Shown here piece by piece: positions 27,329-35,122 of a stretch of DNA of 64,000 nucleotides. The notes under the pieces were generated by a model. The model saw nothing but the letters and a program-made list of their open reading frames with translations, was not told the DNA's origin and did not search any database. Origin of the DNA: Mucilaginibacter psychrotolerans (GTDB taxonomy: Bacteria > Bacteroidota > Bacteroidia > Sphingobacteriales > Sphingobacteriaceae); the NCBI RefSeq assembly GCF_004519315.1, contig NZ_SOZE01000004.1, positions 186,001 through 250,000 on the forward strand, given 5' to 3'. A program made the position numbers and the translations under genes. Position 1 is the first letter of the stretch, and each line of letters begins with the position of its first letter.

Positions 27329-27366
27329 AACGCAAAAAGCCCCTGGTAGGGGCTTTTTGCGTTTTT
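27329..27366 (+). terminator. Strong intrinsic terminator
   Basis: Stem AACGCAAAAAGCCCC / GGGGCTTTTTGCGTT with loop TGGTA, followed by a T run. It ends the coiled-coil gene 27023-27313. Confidence 0.9.
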
Positions 27367-27372
27367 AGGGAA

Positions 27373-27456
27373 TAATATCGAATGCTGAATGTCGAATCAT
27401 GAATATCGAAGTTTCCTTTATTATTGGCAATTCAGCATTCGGTGTTCGATATTAAA
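27373..27456. repeat. AATATCGAA-family palindrome, copy 2
   Basis: AATATCGAATGCTGAATGTC on the left and TTCAGCATTCGGTGTTCGATATT on the right form a long imperfect hairpin. It separates the terminator from the zinc-ribbon gene's 3' end. Confidence 0.8.
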
Positions 27457-27476
27457 TCATCCACTAAAGGGTTTGA

Positions 27477-28079
27477 TTATTCCCGCTTTATATCAATTAT
27501 TTCTTCTTTTTTGTCCATTGCCTTTAAATCGGCAACAGAAACAGCCTCTTCCTGAGTCTCGAATTCCTTGCTTTCCAGGTCGCTGATATCCATGTAGCCG
27601 TGATTTATCTGGTATTTGCTATCCAGCAGAAAGACGCTGTCGCCTTTAACACGATTAACTTTGGCCACGGTAAAAGCCGTATCGCTTAAACGTATATGGA
27701 TGATATCCCCCTTTTTTAGGGACGGAATCATTTGGGTTACTTTTTGGGATTTTTGCTGTTGATTAACGGTAATTGCCACCGCAACCACCGCAATCAGCAA
27801 CAGGCCAGCGAAGGTCCACACCGGGGTTTTGGTTTGCGCTTTGATGTTGTCGTAGCTCAGGCGCAGGCCGGCGGGCATTTCCTTTAGTTTCAGCACCTGT
27901 TTGCAGTGCGTGCATTGCGAAACGCCCGTTTTCCCGATAGGAAATAAAGGTATCCAAAAAATGTGCGCCCATTGCTGCAGCACACTGATGTGTACTGTGT
28001 TGCGCGAGTTGCAGTTGGGGCAGGCATCTACTACCTGTTCGGTGGTGAGCGCTTTGGCCGTGGTTCCGTAGATAATCAT
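27477..28079 (-). CDS. Zinc-ribbon membrane protein
   Basis: 200 residues. Two CxxC pairs (CPNC at about residues 19-22 and CTHC at about 55-58) make a zinc ribbon that includes the FWIPLFPIGK motif typical of zinc-ribbon proteins of Bacteroidota. One membrane helix is at about 89-106 (TFAGLLLIAVVAVAITV) and a soluble C-terminal domain follows. Topology suggests the ribbon is cytoplasmic. Function unknown. Confidence 0.82.
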   Translation of the reverse strand: MIIYGTTAKALTTEQVVDACPNCNSRNTVHISVLQQWAHIFWIPLFPIGKTGVSQCTHCKQVLKLKEMPAGLRLSYDNIKAQTKTPVWTFAGLLLIAVVAVAITVNQQQKSQKVTQMIPSLKKGDIIHIRLSDTAFTVAKVNRVKGDSVFLLDSKYQINHGYMDISDLESKEFETQEEAVSVADLKAMDKKEEIIDIKRE

Positions 28080-28175
28080 GGTTATTGTAATAAGATAATT
28101 TGGTGGTGGTGAAAGTAAGGAAAATAGTGAAGAGTGTTAATGTGGTTTTGTTAAGTTATTTGACTTGCTGTATAA

Positions 28176-28265
28176 CCCGCGTTAGCGATAGTAGTGGAAA
28201 CCCTGGAATGAAGTCCCCACTTCTATCAGTGGGGACGGAATGAGGAGTTGTAACGGATAGCGCGG
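28176..28265. repeat. CGCGTTAGCGATAG-type palindrome
   Basis: CCGCGTTAGCGATAGTAGTG and the downstream GTAACGGATAGCGCGG are outer arms; the centre has a perfect hairpin GTCCCCAC / GTGGGGAC at 28213-28236. It is in the 710-bp gap before thrS. A spurious 77-residue minus-strand frame crosses it. Confidence 0.7.
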
Positions 28266-28502
28266 CCCGCAGGGAACGCCATAAATACCCTCTGCCCTGA
28301 AGGATTATATCTCCGCCGCCGTTGTTATTGTCACTAATAACTTTTTTCAGTTTAGCGTTGTTGATTGCGATATTCGGTTTGTTGGTCACAAGACCAACAA
28401 AGGCGCAACGATGCCTTATTTTCTTTTCGGTATAGAGGTTCCTTTCGGCGATTCATGGTTCACTGTCATTGAGTTAAGGGTATATTGAATTAAATAAATT
28501 CA
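28266..28502. other. Non-coding part of the gap before thrS
   Basis: No convincing gene. The stretch reads mostly AT-rich with TTTGTTGGTCACAAGACCAACAAA near 28378, a short palindrome (TTTGTTGGTC / GACCAACAAA) that could be a small hairpin. Confidence 0.4.
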
Positions 28503-28567
28503 CGCAAAGCCGCAAAGCTCGCAAAGAATTTAGGTTTACCCCTTTGCGGCCTTGGCGGCTTTGCGAG
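28503..28567. repeat. CGCAAAG-type palindrome
   Basis: CGCAAAGCCGCAAAGCTCGC on the left pairs imperfectly with CTTTGCGGCCTTGGCGGCTT on the right. It is 60 bp before the candidate thrS promoter. Confidence 0.7.
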
Positions 28568-28626
28568 ATAAAAAATCTTAACTTGACGACTTGGGCTAAG
28601 GTACATTTCTGCCACCTAAATTAAAA

Positions 28627-28661
28627 TTGACTTCCAGCCTATAAAATTAATCCTACCTTTG
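28627..28661 (+). promoter_or_regulatory. Candidate thrS operon promoter
   Basis: TTGAC at 28627 and TACCTTTG at 28654-28661 match the Bacteroidota -33 TTG and -7 TAnnTTTG elements, with a spacer slightly above the usual range (24 bp). Initiation here would give a leader of about 120 nt before the thrS ATG at 28790. Confidence 0.5.
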
Positions 28662-28671
28662 CGCCAAATGC

Positions 28672-28697
28672 AAATCACGTTAGTATGTGATTTTTAT
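28672..28697 (+). promoter_or_regulatory. Leader hairpin in thrS 5' region
   Basis: AAATCAC and GTGATTT (28672-28678 and 28687-28693) form a stem with a GTTAGTAT loop followed by TTT. It resembles a weak terminator or attenuator at the start of the thrS leader. Confidence 0.35.
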
Positions 28698-28733
28698 AGC
28701 TCACTATTTATAAATTTTTAACCGGGCTTCTGG

Positions 28734-28773
28734 AAAGTCTTTCCCCTTGAGGGGAGAGATTTAGAGAGGGGCT
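28734..28773. repeat. CCCCTTGAGGGG half element before thrS
   Basis: AAGTCTTTCCCCTTGAGGGGAGAGATTTAG (split by position 28740-28763) resembles half of the element at 52116-52199. It is in the thrS leader, 17 bp before the start codon, so it may affect translation. Confidence 0.55.
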
Positions 28774-28789
28774 CAAATCATAGTTGTAG

Positions 28790-30715
28790 ATGATTAGTAT
28801 TACACTTCCCGATGGTTCCGTTCGTCAGTATGACAAAGGAATCACTGCCATGCAGATAGCTTTGTCTATCTCCGAAGGTTTGGCACGTAACGTATTAGCC
28901 GCCGAAGTAAACGGCGAAGTATGGGATGCCAGCCGCCCTATTGATGAAGATTCAGCCGTAAAATTACTGACCTGGAACGATCCTAAAGGTAAAGCAACCT
29001 ACTGGCACTCGTCGGCGCACTTGCTGGCCGAGGCTTTGGAGGCTTTGTATCCGGGTACTAAGTTCGGTATTGGTCCGGCCATCGAAACCGGTTTTTATTA
29101 CGATGTGGATTTTGGCGACAAAACCCTCTCTTCCGACGATTTCAAGAAGATCGAGGATAAGATGATCGAACTGGCCAAGGCCAAGAACGAGTACATCCGC
29201 AAGCCGGTGAGCAAAGCCGACGCAATTGCTTATTTTACCGAGAAAGACGACGAATACAAACTCGACCTGATTAAAGATCTGCCCGATGGCAGCATCACTT
29301 TTTACACACAAGGTAACTTTACCGATCTGTGTCGCGGGCCGCATATCCCCAATACAGGCTTCGTAAAAGCAGCCAAGCTCATGAGCCTTGCCGGTGCCTA
29401 CTGGCGCGGCGATGAGAGCCGCAAGCAGCTTACACGCATCTACGGGGTTACTTTCCCTAAAGCAAGCGAGCTGACTGAATACCTGCACCTGATAGAAGAA
29501 GCAAAAAAACGCGACCACCGCAAGCTGGGCAAGGAACTGGAATTGTTCGCATTCAGCGAAAAGGTGGGTATGGGTTTGCCATTATGGTTGCCCAAAGGCA
29601 CCGCCCTGCGCGAACGCCTGCAGAACTTTTTGCAACGGGCACAGGTAAAAGCCGGTTACGAGCAGGTGATGACTCCGCACATCGGCCATAAAAACCTATA
29701 TGTAACTTCGGGCCACTACGAAAAATACGGCGCGGATTCGTTCCAGCCGATACGTACCCCGCAGGAAGGGGAGGAGTTCTTCCTGAAACCGATGAACTGC
29801 CCGCACCACTGCGAGATTTATAAAACAAAACCACGCTCGTACAAGGACCTGCCCGTTCGTTTGGCAGAGTTTGGTACCGTGTACCGTTACGAGCAAAGCG
29901 GCGAGCTGCACGGTTTAACCCGCGTACGTGGCTTTACACAGGATGATGCCCACTTGTTCTGCCGCCCCGACCAGGTGAAGGAAGAGTTCAAGAAGGTTAT
30001 TGATCTGGTATTATACGTATTCGGTGCCCTGGGTTTCGAGAACTATACCGCACAGGTTTCGCTGCGCGATCCGGAGAACAAAGCCAAGTATATCGGTACT
30101 GATGAAAACTGGGCCCTGGCCGAGTCGTCCATCATTGAAGCAGCAGCTGAAAAAGGATTAACTACTGTGGTGGAATTGGGCGAGGCTGCCTTTTATGGCC
30201 CTAAGCTCGATTTTATGGTGAAAGATGCCCTGGGCCGCAAATGGCAGTTGGGTACCATACAGGTAGATTATAATCTGCCCGAGCGTTTCGAGCTGGAATA
30301 TACCGGCAGCGATAACCAGAAACACCGCCCGGTGATGATTCACCGCGCGCCATTTGGCTCAATGGAACGCTTTATTGCCGTGCTGATAGAGCATTGCGCA
30401 GGTAATTTCCCGCTGTGGTTATCGCCCGAGCAGTTTATTATTTTGCCTATATCTGAAAAGTATGAAGATTATGCAAAAAAACTTTCAGATGAGTTAAAGA
30501 ATTCCGATATTTGCGGGCTAATTGATTTCAGGGACGAGAAAATCGGTCGCAAAATACGCGATGCTGAGGTCAAAAAAATCCCTTATATGCTCATAGTGGG
30601 CGAAAAAGAGGCTGCCGAAGGGCAGGTTTCGGTTCGCAGGCATGGCAAGGGCGATTTGGGAAGCATGAGCATAGAAGAATTGAAACAACAAATAATTAAA
30701 GAAATAACAGTATAA
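28790..30715 (+). CDS. thrS: Threonyl-tRNA synthetase
   Basis: 641 residues, normal length. TGS domain at 1-60, editing domain with [11 protein letters not shown] (residues 73-83) and TDLCRGPHI, then the class II core: motif 2 [18 protein letters not shown], motif 3 [13 protein letters not shown], and the anticodon-binding domain from about 540. It charges tRNA-Thr and edits mischarged Ser-tRNA. It heads thrS-infC-rpmI-rplT. Confidence 0.98.
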   Translation: MISITLPDGSVRQYDKGITAMQIALSISEGLARNVLAAEVNGEVWDASRPIDEDSAVKLLTWNDPKGKATYWHSSAHLLAEALEALYPGTKFGIGPAIETGFYYDVDFGDKTLSSDDFKKIEDKMIELAKAKNEYIRKPVSKADAIAYFTEKDDEYKLDLIKDLPDGSITFYTQGNFTDLCRGPHIPNTGFVKAAKLMSLAGAYWRGDESRKQLTRIYGVTFPKASELTEYLHLIEEAKKRDHRKLGKELELFAFSEKVGMGLPLWLPKGTALRERLQNFLQRAQVKAGYEQVMTPHIGHKNLYVTSGHYEKYGADSFQPIRTPQEGEEFFLKPMNCPHHCEIYKTKPRSYKDLPVRLAEFGTVYRYEQSGELHGLTRVRGFTQDDAHLFCRPDQVKEEFKKVIDLVLYVFGALGFENYTAQVSLRDPENKAKYIGTDENWALAESSIIEAAAEKGLTTVVELGEAAFYGPKLDFMVKDALGRKWQLGTIQVDYNLPERFELEYTGSDNQKHRPVMIHRAPFGSMERFIAVLIEHCAGNFPLWLSPEQFIILPISEKYEDYAKKLSDELKNSDICGLIDFRDEKIGRKIRDAEVKKIPYMLIVGEKEAAEGQVSVRRHGKGDLGSMSIEELKQQIIKEITV

Positions 30716-30716
30716 C

Positions 30717-31283
30717 TTGGCATTAAACAAACCTTTCAACAGAGGACCAAGGCTTCCTTTCAAGAAAAAAGAGGCCGAACATAATATCAATCAGTTCATC
30801 AGGGCACAGGAAGTGCGCCTTGTAGGTGACAACGTTGAGCAGGGTATCTTCTCGTTAAGAGATGCTTTGGCTATAGCGCAGGAGCAGGAACTCGATTTAG
30901 TTGAGATTTCTCCCAACGCTAATCCACCCGTTTGTAAAGTAACGGACTATAACAAGTTCATTTACGAGCAAAAAAAGAAGCTTAAAGAGATAAAAAGTAA
31001 CGCTAAGCAAACCGTTATCAAAGAAATCCGCTTCGGACCGAATACGGACGACCACGATTTCAACTTCAAGCTGAAACATGCCACCAGCTTTTTGGAGGCC
31101 GGCGAAAAGGTGAGGGCATACGTGCACTTTAAAGGCCGCGCAATTGTGTATAAAGAGCAGGGCGAGATATTGTTGCTGCGTTTTGCACAGGCCCTGGAAG
31201 AAGTGGGCAAGGTAGAGCAATTGCCAAAGTTGGAAGGCAAGCGGATGTTTTTAACCGTAGCGCCTAAAGCAGCGAAGAAGTAG
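30717..31283 (+). CDS. infC: Translation initiation factor IF-3 (TTG start)
   Basis: 188 residues. Reads from a TTG at 30717, 1 bp after the thrS stop; no ATG gives a complete N-domain. The domain order is normal: IF3 N-domain ([28 protein letters not shown]), helical linker and C-domain ([31 protein letters not shown]). A rare start codon in infC recalls the autoregulated AUU start of E. coli infC; similar control here is inference. It binds the 30S subunit and checks initiator tRNA. Confidence 0.95.
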   Translation: MALNKPFNRGPRLPFKKKEAEHNINQFIRAQEVRLVGDNVEQGIFSLRDALAIAQEQELDLVEISPNANPPVCKVTDYNKFIYEQKKKLKEIKSNAKQTVIKEIRFGPNTDDHDFNFKLKHATSFLEAGEKVRAYVHFKGRAIVYKEQGEILLLRFAQALEEVGKVEQLPKLEGKRMFLTVAPKAAKK

Positions 31284-31294
31284 AGGCAAGATTG

Positions 31295-31352
31295 TTAGAA
31301 TCAAGAACCAGGAGTTTTGTCTTGATTCCTGGCTCTTAGCTCTTGTTTCTAA
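31295..31352. repeat. Inverted repeat between infC and rpmI
   Basis: TTAGAATCAAGAACCAGGAG and CTCTTGTTTCTAA form an imperfect hairpin with a second TCTTGATTCCTGG unit. It may separate expression of infC from the ribosomal protein genes or serve as a site of autogenous control by L20; the sequence does not decide this. Confidence 0.6.
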
Positions 31353-31387
31353 AAACAGAATAAATTAAATATATATAATAGAGAGTT

Positions 31388-31588
31388 ATGCCAAAAATGA
31401 AAACCAATTCCAGTGCTAAAAAGCGTTTTAAGCTTACTGGAACCGGTAAAATTTCCCGTAAAAACGCATACAAAAGCCACATCTTAACCAAGATGTCGAC
31501 AAAACGTAAGCGTAACTTAGGTCACACCAGCTTAGTTTCTAAGGCTGACCTTGGTAACGTAAAACGTATGCTTTGTATCGGAAAGTAA
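31388..31588 (+). CDS. rpmI: 50S ribosomal protein L35
   Basis: 66 residues, very basic, [22 protein letters not shown] start and [13 protein letters not shown] middle as in L35. Conserved order infC-rpmI-rplT. Confidence 0.98.
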   Translation: MPKMKTNSSAKKRFKLTGTGKISRKNAYKSHILTKMSTKRKRNLGHTSLVSKADLGNVKRMLCIGK

Positions 31589-31664
31589 TTACACAAATTT
31601 TTTAACCAGGTATTAGAGTACAAAAGCTCCTTAACCGGACACTCACTACCAAAAACAACAACAC

Positions 31665-32009
31665 ATGCCACGTTCAGTTAACGCAGTCGCGTCGAGAAGA
31701 CGCCGGAAAAGGATTATGATCCTCGCCAAGGGTTATTGGGGATCAAGAAGCAAGGTTTACACCGTTGCCAAAAACACAGTAGAAAAAGGTTTACAGTACG
31801 CATACCGCGACCGTAAAACCAAGAAAAGAGAATTCCGCGCTTTGTGGATACAACGTATCAACGCAGGTGCCCGTCAACACGGTATTTCTTATTCACAATT
31901 AATAGGCAAATTAGCCGCTAAAGAAATCGGTTTGAACCGTAAAGTATTAGCCGATTTAGCCATGAACCATCCTGATGCTTTCAAAGCAGTTATTGATGCA
32001 GTGAAATAA
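31665..32009 (+). CDS. rplT: 50S ribosomal protein L20
   Basis: 114 residues. [29 protein letters not shown] start and the globular C-domain with [19 protein letters not shown] fit L20, a primary 23S rRNA-binding protein. Last gene of the operon, followed by a terminator at 32034. Confidence 0.98.
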   Translation: MPRSVNAVASRRRRKRIMILAKGYWGSRSKVYTVAKNTVEKGLQYAYRDRKTKKREFRALWIQRINAGARQHGISYSQLIGKLAAKEIGLNRKVLADLAMNHPDAFKAVIDAVK

Positions 32010-32033
32010 GAATCAAAATTCTTTAAATATATA

Positions 32034-32072
32034 AAAACGGCCTTCGAGTAATCGGAGGCCGTTTTTTGTTTT
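32034..32072 (+). terminator. rplT operon terminator
   Basis: AAAACGGCCT...AGGCCGTTTTTTG: stem AACGGCCTTCG / CGGAGGCCGTT with loop AGTAAT, then a T run. A near copy is at 33989-34020. Confidence 0.9.
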
Positions 32073-32334
32073 AGTAGCCAGCCAATGCTTTAAACTATTT
32101 CATTGCGAAAACGGCGGGGGGGGGTAAAGCGCGTAGGGTTTGAAGCAACCTCTTCGCCATGCAAAACGATTTGCAGATGATGAGACAGCCTAGTCGCGCC
32201 GGTGCCTCATAGGCCGCAGCAATGACAAATCTGATAAACCTCGTGCCATTTAGTTAGGCGAGAGTACGACTATGCCCGCAGTTAAAGCCGAAACAAATTG
32301 CCTCGAATTTGACTAATGCTTTATATGTTAGAGT
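32073..32334. other. Gap with decayed repeat and a nine-G run
   Basis: No gene seen. CATTGCGA at 32101 and CGCAGCAATGAC near 32214 look like the ends of a degenerate dispersed palindrome, with GAAGCAACCTCTTCGC inside. A homopolymer of nine G is at 32116-32124; its length should be regarded as uncertain. Confidence 0.45.
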
Positions 32335-32787
32335 TTAATCAAACAACGGTGGACGTACCGTTTGTGTGCACGTTATTTCGCTATGGCGACCAGTATTAAA
32401 AACAACATACTTGCCTCTTACACTTTTAATTTCAAATTTTTTTAGCTTCCCATGATAACGCAGATTAATTTTACCGACCTCTGAATCTATAGTAATGGGA
32501 TACGACGTTTTAGTCTCGGAAGTAGAAATAAAGTATCTGCCATTTTTCTTTTCCACAGTTACCCAAACATACGTTAAACCATAATACTTATTGCTCGTTA
32601 ATATTGCATTTTTAAAAATCAGTGAGTCATTTATAAATAAATCAACCTTGTCTTTTTTAAAATGTTCTCCAAATTCAATATCTAAATGGATGCTGCTATC
32701 TCGGCGCAAATTCTGAGCCTTGCTACTTTGAATAAAAAAAGATAATAAAATCAAATTAATTACCTTCATTAAGTCTACCTTTTTCAT
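32335..32787 (-). CDS. Hypothetical exported protein
   Basis: 150 residues with an N-terminal signal sequence (about residues 8-24, ending SSKAQN). Mature part is mostly beta by pattern with KYYGLTYVWVTVEKKNGRYF. No domain recognised. It borders the 242-bp MITE on its 5' side. It may be cargo of recent transfer because its codon use is more AT-rich than its neighbours, but that is only an impression. Confidence 0.6.
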   Translation of the reverse strand: MKKVDLMKVINLILLSFFIQSSKAQNLRRDSSIHLDIEFGEHFKKDKVDLFINDSLIFKNAILTSNKYYGLTYVWVTVEKKNGRYFISTSETKTSYPITIDSEVGKINLRYHGKLKKFEIKSVRGKYVVFNTGRHSEITCTQTVRPPLFD

Positions 32788-32834
32788 TTAATATTTGTGA
32801 TTTTCGTGCCCGTATTTAGGCGAATTAGATTAAT

Positions 32835-33092
32835 ACATTAGTGACATACTGGTCAAAAATGGTTGGTAAAACCCTCGTATAATATTGATTATCAATTAAA
32901 TGTATTTTCCTAATTGAAGTTGGTTCCAATTGATTTTTTAAAGGCGAGTTTTCTTAGCCATAAGAGAGCACAGCCAACAACAAATATGTCGCATGGAATG
33001 CTATAAGCAGATTTTATTTCTCGAATGAAAAAACTATAGTAATTTTATCTGAACTTATTACCAACCATTTTTGACCACATTGCCACATTAGT
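32835..33092. mobile_element. 242-bp MITE-like element with 8-bp target duplication
   Basis: The 27-bp terminal inverted repeats at 32843-32869 and 33058-33084 match at 23 of 27 positions, with a run of 20 identical bases (TGGTCAAAAATGGTTGGTAA). Both ends are flanked by the direct repeat ACATTAGT (32835-32842 and 33085-33092). The AT-rich interior has no ORF. It fits a non-autonomous transposon mobilised in trans; an 8-bp duplication is known for IS1, IS1595, IS256 and other families, so the parent is not decided. Confidence 0.85.
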
Positions 33093-33118
33093 TTATCTTT
33101 CATGTTGCCACCATGCTG

Positions 33119-33152
33119 CCGCAAGCGTCCCCGCTTGTGGCCCGCATGCAAA
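33119..33152. repeat. REP element 3' of the RAYT gene
   Basis: CCGCAAGCGTCCCCGCTTGTG followed by GCCCGCATGCAAA. CAAGCG / CGCTTG form a hairpin with TCCC loop. It is the reverse complement of the REP units at 33761-33983 on the other side of the transposase gene. Confidence 0.85.
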
Positions 33153-33166
33153 TCAGCGGATGTTGT

Positions 33167-33712
33167 CTAATCAACAATTACTTTTACCAGGCCTTTAATA
33201 CCGGCGTAATCGCGCGCGCTTCTGTATAAATATTCGTAATCATTTTCAACAAAGCCGGCTTCTACCGGATTGTTGTGCGTATAATCTATCTTTTGTTGTA
33301 TAACCTCGTTGCTCCAAAGTTCGATGGGTTGGTTATGCTGTTGCCAAAACTGGTAATTGGTATTGTTTGAGTTTGCCACCCCGGCTTTTTTAAAAGCGTT
33401 CAAAAGCCATTCTCGGCGGCTTTCCTGCATATTACCTTCGATTAGTTTAGTGAGACTTCTGGAAGTAACCGATTTGAACCCGCCTATCAAAGTTTCAGGC
33501 TTTTCGATAGTCGATTTAAAAACCAAATGAATGTGGCTTGGCATAATGCACCATGCGTAAATTTCCATTCCTTTGTTATCAACGCAATAGTTAAGGTTTT
33601 CTACGATGCAATCAAAGTACAGCCGTCGTACAAAAACATCTACCCAAAAAACGGTAGCAAAACTTACAAAATATAAACCCTCCGGATTGTGGAACTTGTA
33701 ATTGCGGCTCAT
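33167..33712 (-). CDS. REP-associated tyrosine transposase (RAYT, Y1/HUH)
   Basis: 181 residues, normal RAYT length. HUH motif in CIMPSHIHLVFKS (about residues 55-67) and the catalytic Tyr in KIDYTHNNPVEAGF (about residue 143) are intact, as is the N-terminal YFVSFATVFW strand. RAYTs are domesticated single-copy relatives of IS200/IS605 transposases that act on REP sequences. REPs in opposite orientation flank the gene, as expected for a REPtron. It appears functional. Confidence 0.93.
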   Translation of the reverse strand: MSRNYKFHNPEGLYFVSFATVFWVDVFVRRLYFDCIVENLNYCVDNKGMEIYAWCIMPSHIHLVFKSTIEKPETLIGGFKSVTSRSLTKLIEGNMQESRREWLLNAFKKAGVANSNNTNYQFWQQHNQPIELWSNEVIQQKIDYTHNNPVEAGFVENDYEYLYRSARDYAGIKGLVKVIVD

Positions 33713-33760
33713 GCCTAAAAATAATAAACATCAATTATATGGCAAAGTAATTCTGCATGA

Positions 33761-33983
33761 GGGGGCTGCTTTGTATGGCGTAGACTTTGCACGCGGGCCA
33801 CAAGCGGGGACGCTTGCGGCAGCGGCTGGCTATATATGGCAATGGGTTATCTTTTATAAGGGGCTGCTTTGCATGGCGAAAACTTTGCATGCTGGCCACA
33901 AGCGGGGACACTTGCGACAGCGGCTGCTTTGCATGACGTGTACTTTGCATCCGGGCCACAAGCGAGGACGCTTGCGGCAGCGG
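33761..33983. repeat. Three REP units 5' of the RAYT gene
   Basis: Units at about 33761-33826, 33860-33923 and 33922-33983 share GGCTGCTTTGCATGGCG, an ACTTTGCA core and GGGCCACAAGCGGGGACGCT. Each has the CAAGCG / CGCTTG hairpin. The last two are in tandem with no spacer. The 94-residue plus-strand frame over this region is a by-product of the repeats. Confidence 0.9.
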
Positions 33984-33988
33984 TGAGA

Positions 33989-34020
33989 ACGGCCTCCGTG
34001 TAATCGAAGGCCGCTTTTTA
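33989..34020 (+). terminator. Terminator-like copy of the rplT terminator
   Basis: AACGGCCTCCGTGTAATCGA continues to AGGCCGCTTTTTA. It differs from the rplT terminator at 32034 by a few compensating or neutral changes. No gene upstream on this strand needs it, so it looks like a duplicate. Confidence 0.7.
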
Positions 34021-34038
34021 TTCGATACTTACCCCAAA

Positions 34039-34150
34039 CGTCATTCTGAACTTGTTTCAGAACCCCATCATAAAAGTAGCCGCAGTGCGTATCCGCCTTG
34101 CATGCCGACTACCTGCCGTGTGGGGTGCCGAAACAAGTTCGGTATGACGG
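34039..34150. repeat. CGTCATTCTGAA-family palindrome, copy 1
   Basis: CGTCATTCTGAACTTGTTTC on the left pairs imperfectly with AACAAGTTCGGTATGACG on the right. Other copies are at 45954-46062 and 46090-46185. Confidence 0.85.
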
Positions 34151-34157
34151 CTGGGAT

Positions 34158-35051
34158 TTAGTATTTATTCCCCTCCGCATTCGGCCATTGCCTTTGCTGC
34201 TCAACCTCATCACCTGTCGACGTATCACTGTTTTCCGCAGTTGGTTCTTTTTCGTGCCGGGCAGCTTCCTGATAGCCAGTCTCTTCTTCTTCAATCACAA
34301 TGCCTTCAATCACATATGCCTCCGGCTCTTCGTAAGCCGCAGCGTATGGGGCGTTGCCACCTTCAATATCCATGTATTGTTTAAAATTACGCACATCGTT
34401 ATCCACCATATTTTTAAACACCGGGTTCAGGATATGGGCTATACCGCCGCCGAAGCCGCCTGCAGGCGGGCGGTAGGAGATGGTGATATCTACCAAAGTG
34501 CCATCGCCGTCTTCGCTATCCTGGAAACGCACTTTGCCGGCATTATCAATCAATGAACCGGGTAAGGAGCTCCAGCCGATCATATAGCCCGGGTCGTCGT
34601 GCACTATTTCGGCATCCCAACTTACGGCAGGTACGCCTAAGGGTAATTTCAATACCCAGTGCGAACGCGTGTCGTCTATCAGATCCACGCTTTTCAGGTG
34701 TTTCATAAACAAGGGCAGGTTATCCAGCTTGCGCCAAAAATTGTAAACTTCCTGCCTTGGTTTATTGATGAAATAGGCCGAACGGATGTTCACGTTAACC
34801 GGCTCGGTGGAGTTACGGCCCATGGCAGAATACAAATCGCAATGCCCGGTAATACCGCGGTTAAGCAGGTAACCGCCTGCACCAATCTTAATAATGCTGG
34901 AGAACGGACTCTTGAAAATGCCTTTCAGGCCGGAAAGCGCCAGTTTAGTGCCGGTTGCTATAGATATGGTGCGTTCGGCGGTTGATAAATTTATGCTTGC
35001 GCCCTGCTCTTTTGCCGGGCCTCGGTATCTGTTAATGTTTGCTGTTGTCAT
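34158..35051 (-). CDS. SRPBCC protein with N-terminal YgaP-like membrane part
   Basis: 297 residues from the ATG at 35051 (MTTANINRYRGPAKEQ); the ATG 42 bp upstream is possible. Residues 20-75 resemble the DUF2892/YgaP inner membrane region ('INLSTAERTISIATGTKLAL', IKIGAGGYLLNRGITGHCDLY). Residues 85-230 are a polyketide cyclase/SRPBCC domain (SAYFINKPRQEVYNFWRKLDNLPLFMKHL). The last ~50 residues are acidic and low complexity. Function unknown; a stress or lipid role is a guess. Confidence 0.82.
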   Translation of the reverse strand: MTTANINRYRGPAKEQGASINLSTAERTISIATGTKLALSGLKGIFKSPFSSIIKIGAGGYLLNRGITGHCDLYSAMGRNSTEPVNVNIRSAYFINKPRQEVYNFWRKLDNLPLFMKHLKSVDLIDDTRSHWVLKLPLGVPAVSWDAEIVHDDPGYMIGWSSLPGSLIDNAGKVRFQDSEDGDGTLVDITISYRPPAGGFGGGIAHILNPVFKNMVDNDVRNFKQYMDIEGGNAPYAAAYEEPEAYVIEGIVIEEEETGYQEAARHEKEPTAENSDTSTGDEVEQQRQWPNAEGNKY

Positions 35052-35122
35052 GGTGGATGCTAATGTTTTACCCATTTTTAACAGCCGCAGCATCCCGAAG
35101 TTTTCTTTTAGTTAAATAATAT

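Noticed and set aside
28156..28389. 77-residue minus-strand ORF in the thrS upstream gap
   Set aside because: It crosses a dispersed palindrome, lacks recognisable protein features and has no promoter or start context.
32101..32227. tRNA-like or structured RNA downstream of rplT
   Set aside because: No acceptor stem or anticodon arm can be drawn; it looks like a decayed dispersed repeat with a nine-G run.
33702..33986. 94-residue plus-strand ORF with repeated HKRG segments
   Set aside because: It is only the translation of the three REP units upstream of the RAYT gene.
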